This document shows, piece after piece, positions 1-5,427 of a stretch of 6,104 nucleotides of DNA. This stretch comes from an uncultured Desulfobacca sp. Its GTDB lineage: Bacteria > Desulfobacterota > Desulfobaccia > Desulfobaccales > Desulfobaccaceae. Position numbers and translations under genes: made by a program. Each line of letters opens with the position of its first letter. The first letter of the stretch is position 1. Location of the stretch: the NCBI GenBank assembly GCA_937958145.1, contig CALGOE010000046.1, positions 1-6,104 on the forward strand. The letters are read 5' to 3'. Below the pieces are notes generated by a model. That model was given only the letters and a program-made list of their open reading frames with translations, did not search any database and was not told where the DNA came from.

Positions 1-253
1 CATGCGCAACGCCCTGTTGCCGGTGGTGACGATATTGGGGTTGTCGGTGCCCGGCCTCATCGGCGGTGGGGTTATTTTCGAGTCCATCTTTGCCATCCCG
101 GGTATGGGGCAACTGTTTTACGGCGCGGTCATGTCCCGGGACTACCCGCTGGTCATGGGCCTGCTGGTCATCGGCGCTGTCTTGACGCTGTTGGGCAATC
201 TCCTGGCTGATATCTCCTATGCCCTGGTGGATCCCCGCCTGCGGGTGCAGTAA
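1..253 (+). CDS. ABC transporter permease, DppB/OppB type (C-terminal part only)
   Basis: This is the last 83 codons of an inner-membrane permease of the dipeptide/oligopeptide/nickel ABC importer class; the 5' part lies before the window. The visible part opens with RNALLPV, which in this family follows directly after the cytoplasmic EAA loop that docks the ATPase. It then has a hydrophobic span at about residues 8-30, the family-typical FAIPGMGQLFYGAV loop with RDYPLVMG, a second span at about residues 50-70, and the closing signature DPRLR near the C-terminus. DppB proteins usually have about 310-340 residues, so roughly three quarters is missing. The ATG at position 2 is an internal methionine, not the start. 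The substrate cannot be told from this fragment; peptide is the family default, nickel or others are possible. The usual partner, a DppC permease, does not follow downstream. Confidence 0.9.
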   Translation, partial: MRNALLPVVTILGLSVPGLIGGGVIFESIFAIPGMGQLFYGAVMSRDYPLVMGLLVIGAVLTLLGNLLADISYALVDPRLRVQ

Positions 254-281
254 GGCAAGCGTGAGCCATGGAGTGTGAGCC

Positions 282-290
282 GAGAGAGGA
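282..290 (+). promoter_or_regulatory. Strong Shine-Dalgarno in front of a 15-codon reading frame
   Basis: GAGAGAGGA lies 7 bases before a TTG at 298. It is the most purine-rich ribosome binding site in the gap between the permease and the flavoprotein. It does not suit the flavoprotein starts at 326 or 365, which are too far away. It suits the short frame at 298-345. Confidence 0.4.
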
Positions 291-297
291 AAAAAGA

Positions 298-345
298 TTG
301 AAAACCCGGGAAATCCAGGAATTACTTGTACCCGTTGATCCCTGA
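298..345 (+). pseudogene. Possible remnant of a CBS-domain gene start (15 codons)
   Basis: A TTG start preceded by a good ribosome binding site opens the frame LKTREIQELLVPVDP, which stops at TGA 343-345. The pattern K-x-x-x-I-x-E-L-L-V-P-V-D resembles the extreme N-terminus of stand-alone CBS-domain proteins, where a short helix leads into a (M/L)VPL/V-(D/E) motif. Nothing further of a CBS domain is visible in any frame before the flavoprotein begins at 365. It may be a deletion remnant, a short upstream open reading frame that couples translation into the flavoprotein, or chance. The resemblance is from memory of family patterns and rests on about ten residues. Confidence 0.25.
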
Positions 346-354
346 CTTGATTGC

Positions 355-360
355 GAGGTG
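355..360 (+). promoter_or_regulatory. Ribosome binding site supporting the ATG at 365
   Basis: GAGGTG lies 4 bases before ATG 365. The spacing is short but usable. A competing TTG start at 326 has AGGA at 317-320, 5 bases upstream. The choice of 365 rests mainly on the protein, whose first beta strand and FAD-binding glycine motif begin right at this methionine. Confidence 0.45.
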
Positions 361-364
361 CGGT

Positions 365-1594
365 ATGCGGGCTGTGATCATCGGCAACAGTGCCGCCGGC
401 TTAGCCGGGGCCGAGACCCTCAGGCAGTTGGCCCCCCAGGCAGAGATTACCATTATCAGCGACGAGCCTTATCCACCTTACTGCCGGCCGCTCCTGACCT
501 ATCTTCTGGGCGGGGACATCCAGGAAAAGGACCTTTGGCTCAAGGCCCGGGATTATTATCAGACCTGGCGGTTCCAGCCGGTCCTGGGCCGGCGGGTGGT
601 GGAGGTGGAGCCGGCGGCAAAAACCGTAGTCCTGGCCGACGGCGCCAGCCTGGCCTACGACCGGCTGCTGGTGGCCAGCGGTGCCCGGCCTTTGCTGCCG
701 GGGATTCCCGGGGAGGACTTAGCGGGGATCTTTACCATCCGCACGTTTGGCGAGTTTCAGGCCATGCAGCAAATGCTCCGGCCTGGCCTGCGGGTGGCGG
801 TGGTGGGCTCCGGTCTGGTGGGCATCAAGACGGCCCAGGCCTTGGCACAGGCCGGGTACGACGTTACCCTGGTGGCCCGCAAGGCGCAGGTGCTGAGCAA
901 CCTCTTGGACGCCACGGCGGCGGCGCTGCTGCATGAGGCCTTGCAGGCGGTCGGCGTTGCCCTGCGCTTTCACGCTGTGCCCGCGGCCCTGTCCGGTCAG
1001 AAGGGCCGGGTGACCGGGGTGATGCTCACCGATGGCTCGGAGATCCCGGCGGATCTGGTCATTTTCGGTATCGGCGTCACCCCCAATACCGAATTTCTGG
1101 CAAGCGCCGGCCTGAGCAATCCCCGGGGCCTGTTGGTTGATAACCGCCTCTGCCTTGGCCCGCCGGATATCTTTGCCGCAGGTGACTGTGTTTTGCCCAG
1201 CGACCGCCTCACCGGCCAGCGGTCCTATTTCGCCATCTGGCCGGCCGCGGTGGAACAGGGCCGCATTGCCGGTGTCAATATGGCGGGCTATGAGCGCACC
1301 TATGGCGGCCTGCTGCCCCAGAATACCTTTGCGGTGGGGCCGACCCGGATTATCGCCGGTGGCCGGGTCAGGGCGGATGAGCCGTCTTGTGAGGTCTATA
1401 CAGAACACGACGCCAAGAGCCGCCGCTACCGTCGCCTGGTCATCCAGGACGGCCGCCTGGTGGGGGTTATCCTGGTGGGTCAGGTGGAAGAGGCCGGGGT
1501 TTATCTCAACTTAATCAATAATAAAACACCCTTGGCCAGCCTGCCGGTGGACCCCCGCGGCCCGGCGTTTCAGGTGGGACGCTTGTTGGGTTGA
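365..1594 (+). CDS. FAD-dependent pyridine nucleotide oxidoreductase (rubredoxin reductase / NirB N-domain / CoA-disulfide reductase superfamily)
   Basis: A 409-residue soluble flavoprotein expected to take electrons from NAD(P)H through FAD to an unidentified acceptor. The first Rossmann fold opens with MRAVIIGNSAAG (FAD ADP-binding glycines at residues 7-12). LLVASGARP (101-109) is the usual strand before the NAD domain. The second dinucleotide site is VVGSGLVG (146-153). IGVTPNT (236-242) and the FAD-contacting IFAAGDCV (269-276) complete the set. The C-terminal part (about 300-409) fits the interface domain. Cys40, in PPYCRPLL, sits about where CoA-disulfide reductases and NADH oxidases/peroxidases carry their single redox cysteine; rubredoxin reductases and NirB generally have no cysteine there. 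An upstream TTG at 326 would add 13 residues ahead of the fold and is less likely. The acetyltransferase gene follows after 47 bases. The family is sure; the electron acceptor is unknown. Confidence 0.92.
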   Translation: MRAVIIGNSAAGLAGAETLRQLAPQAEITIISDEPYPPYCRPLLTYLLGGDIQEKDLWLKARDYYQTWRFQPVLGRRVVEVEPAAKTVVLADGASLAYDRLLVASGARPLLPGIPGEDLAGIFTIRTFGEFQAMQQMLRPGLRVAVVGSGLVGIKTAQALAQAGYDVTLVARKAQVLSNLLDATAAALLHEALQAVGVALRFHAVPAALSGQKGRVTGVMLTDGSEIPADLVIFGIGVTPNTEFLASAGLSNPRGLLVDNRLCLGPPDIFAAGDCVLPSDRLTGQRSYFAIWPAAVEQGRIAGVNMAGYERTYGGLLPQNTFAVGPTRIIAGGRVRADEPSCEVYTEHDAKSRRYRRLVIQDGRLVGVILVGQVEEAGVYLNLINNKTPLASLPVDPRGPAFQVGRLLG

Positions 1595-1641
1595 ACAGGC
1601 TACGAGATGGTGACAGGGAAGGATGAAAGGGGTCAAGAGGT

Positions 1642-2400
1642 ATGAGATTTCTTGATATGACTCCCTACCAGCCCTATGGCCAAATGGGCCAGAGCTGCCG
1701 GCGGCGGCCGATCCGGGAGAAACAGGTGGTCTGGGTGCGACCGCAACCTTTAACCTCTGCCGACGGCCGCTTCCTCATCCGGCCATTGCGGACGACTGAC
1801 TTTGCCGGGGCGGCGGACCTCTGGCGGCAGGCCTATCCTGAAGTCTACGGCTCCCTTCATGATTTTATCCTCTTCCCGGAAGATTATCCTGCGCATTTTG
1901 TCTGCGATGACGACTGGGAGGCGGGCCAGGACCGGCCCCATTGCATGATCGTGGCCGAGGACACCGCCACCGGCCGCCTGGTGGCCGGCGGCATCATGAC
2001 CAAGTTGGCGCGCAATCTCCAGATCGAATTTTCCTTTGCCGGCACACGCCCGGAATTGCGGCGGCATGGCCTCATGGCCCTGATCGGGAAAGTAATGTAT
2101 CAGATGGCCAAAGTCTCGGGCGCCGAATACCTGACGACCTTTTTGGAGACCTGGCATACCATCACCCAGGCCGCCACCCTGAAGTGGGGGCGGCGCTGGC
2201 GCCTGGCCGGCATCTTCCCGGGCAACTTCACCCGGTGGGCCGGCGGCCAGGAAGAATACCGGGCCTGTGAGGTCTACCTGTATCAGTTTATCAACGACGG
2301 CGAGGCCTATGCCACCAAACCGGAGGAATGGCACCTCCATCCCCAGGTGCGCCGCCTCTGGCAGTGCCTGGAGGAGATCAACCGGGAGCTGCCTGAGTAA
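1642..2400 (+). CDS. GNAT-family N-acetyltransferase, substrate unknown
   Basis: A 252-residue cytoplasmic protein with a GNAT fold, which transfers an acyl group from acyl-CoA to an amine. The core begins at FLIRPL (residues 44-49), the usual first strand. IEFSFAGTRPELRRHGLM (about 128-145) is motif A: a strand followed by the acyl-CoA pyrophosphate-binding loop R-R-H-G-L-M (140-145), a variant of the common R-G-x-G-x-A/G. The segments after it (EYLTTFLETWHTITQAATLKWG, then AGIFPGNF and CEVYLYQF) fit the later helix and strands, with an insertion longer than in small GNATs. Residues 1-43 are an extension rich in R, Q and P without recognisable domain. The overall pattern faintly recalls AblB-type beta-lysine acetyltransferases, but no ablA (lysine aminomutase) is nearby, so I do not assign it. 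The ATG at 1642 has AAAGGGG (1626-1632) 9 bases upstream. It converges on mobA with 76 bases between. Confidence 0.82.
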   Translation: MRFLDMTPYQPYGQMGQSCRRRPIREKQVVWVRPQPLTSADGRFLIRPLRTTDFAGAADLWRQAYPEVYGSLHDFILFPEDYPAHFVCDDDWEAGQDRPHCMIVAEDTATGRLVAGGIMTKLARNLQIEFSFAGTRPELRRHGLMALIGKVMYQMAKVSGAEYLTTFLETWHTITQAATLKWGRRWRLAGIFPGNFTRWAGGQEEYRACEVYLYQFINDGEAYATKPEEWHLHPQVRRLWQCLEEINRELPE

Positions 2401-2476
2401 GCGGAGCCTGGCGGCCGGGTCCGGGGCATCGCATCTGGCCCCCTCCACCTTTCTGCCACCCCTCCTCCAACCCCAA

Positions 2477-3085
2477 TTATAGGTCGAGGCGGCAGCGGGC
2501 GGCGGCCGCGGCCAAGTCGGCCGGCGTATTGATATTGAAGAAAGAGCGCTCCTCAGGGTCATGGCGCTGGACTTCCTCCGGGGGGAGGATGACGGTCCGG
2601 CAGGCGGCCAGGAGAGTGCGCAGCGGCAAGAGGCCGGCCTGGACCTGCGCCTGGACCCGGGGCTGTAAGCGGATGTGAAAAAGACCCGGGAGGGGCTCCA
2701 GCCCGCGACTGGATTGACAGACCACAGCATCCCGTCCTCCCCGGCCACCCTGCCTGACCATGGCCTGCAGGAGGGCCGGCTGCAGCAACGGGGTATCGCA
2801 GGCCGCCAGGAGGATCCACTCCCCCTGGGCTACCAGCATGACGCTGAGCAGCCCCCCCAAGGCCCCTCGTCCGGGCCAGAGATCAATGACACAGGGGTAT
2901 CCCAAGGACACATGGGCACATGGCTGATTGGTGCTGAGCCAGACATCGGCCGTCCAGGGCGAGAGGGCCTCAATCACCCAACGGGCCAGGGGCCGGCCCG
3001 CCAAGGGCAGGATGGCCTTATCCCGCCCCAGCCGGCGACTCCGCCCCCCTGCCAGGACAGCGCCGGTGATTAACGGCGCAGCCAT
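2477..3085 (-). CDS. mobA: Molybdenum cofactor guanylyltransferase MobA
   Basis: A 202-residue cytoplasmic enzyme that joins GMP from GTP to molybdopterin carrying Mo (or W) to give the guanine-dinucleotide cofactor of DMSO-reductase-family enzymes. The nucleotide-binding signature LAGGRSRRLGRDK is at residues 11-23, matching the LAGG-x-x-R-R-x-G-x-DK of the family. DLWPGRGALGGLL (68-80) holds the G-P-L-G-G-like loop. ACDTPLL (95-101) contains Asp97, the expected Mg2+ ligand. EPLPGLF and the closing FFNINTPADL complete the family pattern. The length is typical (about 190-210). The ATG at 3085 lies inside the end of mobB, overlapping by 16 bases, with GGAGG (plus-strand 3097-3101) 11 bases upstream within mobB. 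That means coupled expression with the regulator-mobB genes. Nothing is broken or missing. Confidence 0.93.
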   Translation of the reverse strand: MAAPLITGAVLAGGRSRRLGRDKAILPLAGRPLARWVIEALSPWTADVWLSTNQPCAHVSLGYPCVIDLWPGRGALGGLLSVMLVAQGEWILLAACDTPLLQPALLQAMVRQGGRGGRDAVVCQSSRGLEPLPGLFHIRLQPRVQAQVQAGLLPLRTLLAACRTVILPPEEVQRHDPEERSFFNINTPADLAAAAARCRLDL

Positions 3086-3597
3086 TGTTGGAGAAACCTC
3101 CAGATCGCGTGGGGGTCATCCCGGTTGAAGACCGGTAAAGTGGTGTCTACGGGGGTGTCGCTGATGTAGGCCAGGATATTGGTCAAGCCAGGCGGCGGTG
3201 CGGCCCCGGTTACAAACACCAATTTGGGCAGAGGGGCCTGTTTATACCCCTCCACCAGGATCAGGTCCACCTCCGGGGGGAGAGAGGCCAACACTGCCGG
3301 TAGGGGCGGATCAACCGGCAGGGTCTGGGTGATCTGCAGCAGGCCGGGACCGGCCAAGGCCACGGTTTGGGCCCCGGCCTGGCGGAAGCGCCGGGTATCC
3401 TTGCCGGGGGGCTCCGGGTCCAGGGCCTTGTGGCTGTGCTTCACCGCCGCCACCCGCAGACCTTGATCCCGGGCTAAGGTCAGAAGCCGACAGATCAGGG
3501 TGGTTTTGCCACAATTGGCGTAGCCGACAACGGCCACGGCCGGGGGCGCTGGGGGGGGGATGGCAGGGTGATGGTCGGAGGCGGCCGCGGGGCTCAC
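3070..3597 (-). CDS. mobB: Molybdopterin-guanine dinucleotide biosynthesis protein MobB (GTP-binding adaptor)
   Basis: A 175-residue P-loop GTPase that assists MobA, thought to deliver GTP or help hand over the finished cofactor. After a proline-rich leader (about residues 11-19) comes strand plus Walker A VAVVGYANCGKTTL (G25 to T32). VKHSHK (52-57) and KDTRRFRQAGA (66-76) follow, both standard MobB segments. DLILVEGYK (111-119) is the Walker B-like segment with the invariant VEG(F/Y)K, and FNRDDPHAIWRFL closes the protein. The length is normal for stand-alone MobB. The start is GTG at 3597, overlapping the stop of the upstream regulator as GTGA. No Shine-Dalgarno is visible ahead of it, so translation is probably coupled to termination of the regulator. 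mobA follows with a 16-base overlap. Confidence 0.93.
   Translation of the reverse strand: MSPAAASDHHPAIPPPAPPAVAVVGYANCGKTTLICRLLTLARDQGLRVAAVKHSHKALDPEPPGKDTRRFRQAGAQTVALAGPGLLQITQTLPVDPPLPAVLASLPPEVDLILVEGYKQAPLPKLVFVTGAAPPPGLTNILAYISDTPVDTTLPVFNRDDPHAIWRFLQQWLRR
3097..3101 (-). promoter_or_regulatory. Internal ribosome binding site for mobA
   Basis: On the minus strand GGAGG lies within the end of mobB, 11 bases before the mobA ATG at 3085. The spacing is at the long end of normal, as often seen where genes overlap. No better start lies downstream in mobA, because the nucleotide-binding signature begins at residue 11. Confidence 0.5.
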
Positions 3598-4046
3598 TTT
3601 TCGTGGGGAAACTGTTCCAGCACCGGGGTCTTGGGAACTTCCCGGTTCAGCCAGATGGCACAGCGTTCACACGGGCCGTTGCAACTGGTCTCCCGGTACT
3701 CCCGGACTTCGTAACAGGGGCGCCAGGGCAGTTGATAGGCGGCACACTGTTCTTTGACCTGGCAGTCGAAGATGTTCCAGCAGGGGGCCAGGACCATGAG
3801 ATTTTTCAGGCAGGCCAGGGTAAAGCCGCGGTCGTGAATGAGGGAGTTGATGCGCTGAATCTGGGCGATTTCAAACTCGGAATACAAGCGGTTGTTGGTG
3901 CTGTTTTCCCGGATGGGTTTGACAAACCCTTCCTTTTCGTACTCCCGGATGCGTTTCTGGGAGAGATTGACAATGCGGGAAACCTCGTTGATGAGATAGA
4001 GCTTGTTTTCCTGCAATTGCTTGCGTTGATAGCGGTTGCGGCGCAT
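3594..4046 (-). CDS. MerR-family transcriptional regulator with a C-terminal CW-type cysteine cluster
   Basis: A 150-residue DNA-binding protein. Residues about 16-84 form the MerR winged helix: YLINEVSRIVNLSQKRIREYE is the helix-turn-helix, NNRLYSEFEIAQIQRI is the wing and its following helix, and HDRGFTLACLKNLM starts the dimerisation helix. From residue 88 the family's usual long coiled coil gives way to a compact block with cysteines at 89, 95, 101, 111, 122, 126 and 129, spaced CWx4C, CxxY, PCYEVR, SCxxxCxxCAIW; an eighth is at 79. This spacing resembles the two-CW cysteine module found in many anaerobe signalling proteins, with the second CW as CY. Fe-S or metal binding, hence metal or redox sensing, is inference. 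It is the first gene of a unit with mobB and mobA (4-base overlap with mobB), so Mo/W cofactor supply is the most likely target. The ATG at 4046 has only a weak AGAAG upstream. Confidence 0.87.
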   Translation of the reverse strand: MRRNRYQRKQLQENKLYLINEVSRIVNLSQKRIREYEKEGFVKPIRENSTNNRLYSEFEIAQIQRINSLIHDRGFTLACLKNLMVLAPCWNIFDCQVKEQCAAYQLPWRPCYEVREYRETSCNGPCERCAIWLNREVPKTPVLEQFPHEK

Positions 4047-4088
4047 GATCTTCTATAAGTAAATTGGTGTAGACGCAATCATCGGAGA

Positions 4089-4126
4089 GTATACCTCTTT
4101 GTATCATAAAACCGGGTCTTCTGCAA
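4089..4126 (-). promoter_or_regulatory. Candidate promoter region of the regulator-mobB-mobA unit
   Basis: The stretch 4047-4135 is clearly richer in A and T than the surrounding genes. On the minus strand it holds TATACT (plus-strand 4089-4094), a good -10 element 42 bases before the regulator's ATG. No decent -35 stands 16-20 bases upstream of it. Alternatively TTGCAG (4121-4126) with TACAAA (4098-4103) gives a 17-base spacer but weak matches. ATAC and GTAT flank a 6-base centre at 4092-4105, a short imperfect symmetry that could serve a dimeric regulator. A promoter is likely somewhere here; the exact boxes are uncertain. Confidence 0.3.
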
Positions 4127-4154
4127 GGATTATTTCCGGTGGGAGGGGTAGGGG

Positions 4155-4185
4155 GCAAGGGGCGGGGTTCCCCGGCCCCCTTTGC
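4155..4185 (-). terminator. GC-rich inverted repeat downstream of the suf pair, possible terminator
   Basis: The plus strand reads GCAAGGGGCGGGG, TT, then CCCCGGCCCCCTTTGC. The arms pair over about 13 bases with small bulges and a tight loop. It starts 21 bases after the stop of the SufB/D gene in the direction of transcription. No run of U follows on the minus strand (the next bases are mostly C), so it is not a classical intrinsic terminator. It could act as a pause site, an mRNA 3'-end stabiliser or a Rho-linked stop. Confidence 0.35.
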
Positions 4186-4206
4186 TGAAGACAGTTGTAT
4201 TCTGGG

Positions 4207-5427
4207 CTACAGGCCCTTTTCGGTCTCTTGGATGGTGCGTTCGATGTCATCTTTCAGGGCCTGGGGCAGGCCTTCGATCTCGACGTTGAGGAAGCCCCGG
4301 ACAATGGTGGAGGCGGCTTCTTCTTCGGTGAGGCCCCGGGCCATGAGATATTCGATTTCCTCTTGGGCGATGCGGCCCACTGCGGCCTCGTGGGACATCT
4401 CGACGCCGGCCACTTCGCCGGTCAGTTCGGGGACCGCGTACATGATGCCCTGTTTGGCCAGGATCAGGCCCCGGCACTCCAGGTGGGCCTTGATATTGGG
4501 CACCTTGCCGATGAGGTGGCCCCGGGCGATGGCGGTGCCGCCGGTGGTCACGGTGCGGGCGATGACCTCGGCCCGACTATAAGGGGCTTCCAGGACGACT
4601 TTGCCCCCCAGGTCCAGTTCGGAGCCCGGGTGGGCCACCACCACGGAATTGAGGCGGGCTACGGCCCCAGCCCCCACCAGCCGCACGCTGGGATACATCT
4701 GCACCGATTTTACCGGTTTGAGCACGATGTAATTGGACAGATAGACCCCGCCCTCCTCGACGATGATGGCCGAGCGCGGCCGGACGTGGACGTTTTCCGC
4801 CCAGTTATGGACCATGGTAAAGGTCAGATGGGCGCCTTTTTTGACATAAAATTCGGAAATGCCCAGATGCAGGCCGGAGGTGACGCCTGGGTGGGTGGTG
4901 CAGCCGGTAATGATGTGCAGATGGGAGCCGGGTTCGGCCACGACGATGTTATGGACATGTTGGGCCAGGCCTTCGGTGCGGATATAGAGGCAGGCCTCCA
5001 CCGGTTGGCTGATCTTGGCCCCGGGCAGGGCCCGGATAAAATAGCCGTTGTCCAGCTCCAGTTCCGCGGCGGCGGTATACTTGTCCGCATCCACGGGCAC
5101 CAGGCGCCAATAGTAGTCCGGCAGGCCGTTATATTTCTGCAGGGCTTCTTTGATGGGGAGGACTTCCAGCCCCGGTTGACTGGTTTTGCAATGCATGATG
5201 GAGCGGTCGGCTTGCAGAAACGTCCCGGCATGATCGGCGTCGGTGAGCTCAATCCCGGCCCGGAGCAGATGCTGTTTTTCCTGCTCCTCAAAGCTGGCGT
5301 ATTGTTCGTCATAGGACCAGTCTTGGGCCTGGCGGCGGAACTGCAGCAGATCGAGATCGGGACCCAGGGCAGCTTTTTTCTCCTTGCTTTTGGCGGCTGC
5401 CTCTTTTAATTCTGAAAGCACAGGCAT
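4207..5427 (-). CDS. sufB: SufB/SufD-family Fe-S cluster assembly scaffold (single, SMS-type)
   Basis: A 406-residue cytoplasmic scaffold on which [Fe-S] clusters are built, working with the SufC ATPase next door. Residues about 1-25 form a charged helix. A right-handed beta-helix core follows (about 100-320), and a C-terminal helical SufC-binding domain begins about residue 345 (SHEAAVGRI, then EEIEYLMARGLTEEEAASTIVRGF). HLECRGLIL places Cys318 where E. coli SufB has its essential Cys405, and His346-Glu347 of MSHEA align with SufB His433-Glu434; I made this alignment by eye from remembered sequence. It has the key SufB residues but is about 90 residues shorter than E. coli SufB and near SufD length. 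Only one SufB/D gene is present, so it presumably works as a homodimer. I chose ATG 5427 because GAGGAG lies 8 bases upstream; a GTG at 5436 would sit within that site. It overlaps sufC by 22 bases. Confidence 0.9.
   Translation of the reverse strand: MPVLSELKEAAAKSKEKKAALGPDLDLLQFRRQAQDWSYDEQYASFEEQEKQHLLRAGIELTDADHAGTFLQADRSIMHCKTSQPGLEVLPIKEALQKYNGLPDYYWRLVPVDADKYTAAAELELDNGYFIRALPGAKISQPVEACLYIRTEGLAQHVHNIVVAEPGSHLHIITGCTTHPGVTSGLHLGISEFYVKKGAHLTFTMVHNWAENVHVRPRSAIIVEEGGVYLSNYIVLKPVKSVQMYPSVRLVGAGAVARLNSVVVAHPGSELDLGGKVVLEAPYSRAEVIARTVTTGGTAIARGHLIGKVPNIKAHLECRGLILAKQGIMYAVPELTGEVAGVEMSHEAAVGRIAQEEIEYLMARGLTEEEAASTIVRGFLNVEIEGLPQALKDDIERTIQETEKGL

Noticed and set aside
326..364. TTG start at 326 for the flavoprotein
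   Set aside because: It has an AGGA 5 bases upstream, but it would add 13 residues before the Rossmann strand that normally starts the protein. The ATG at 365 also has a ribosome binding site. Kept as an alternative only.
719..1408. 229-codon open frame on the minus strand inside the flavoprotein gene
   Set aside because: It is antisense to well-conserved FAD/NAD motifs and has no domain pattern of its own.
2401..2476. Possible bidirectional terminator between the convergent acetyltransferase and mobA genes
   Set aside because: Only a 5-base stem (GGGGC at 2423-2427 with GCCCC at 2438-2442) around a 10-base loop is visible, and no T-run follows on either strand.
1750..2748. 332-codon open frame on the minus strand across the acetyltransferase and the end of mobA
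   Set aside because: It crosses the ends of two convergent real genes and reads as a GC-rich shadow without recognisable motifs.
4047..4206. Molybdenum-cofactor riboswitch upstream of the regulator-mob unit
   Set aside because: The leader between the promoter-like region and the start is too short (about 40 bases), and no multi-stem structure is apparent.
4195..5409. 404-codon open frame on the plus strand, antisense to the scaffold gene
   Set aside because: It mirrors the SufB/D gene almost end to end. Its translation is low-complexity in G, H, D and Q, with no domain pattern, while the minus strand gives clear SufB/D motifs.
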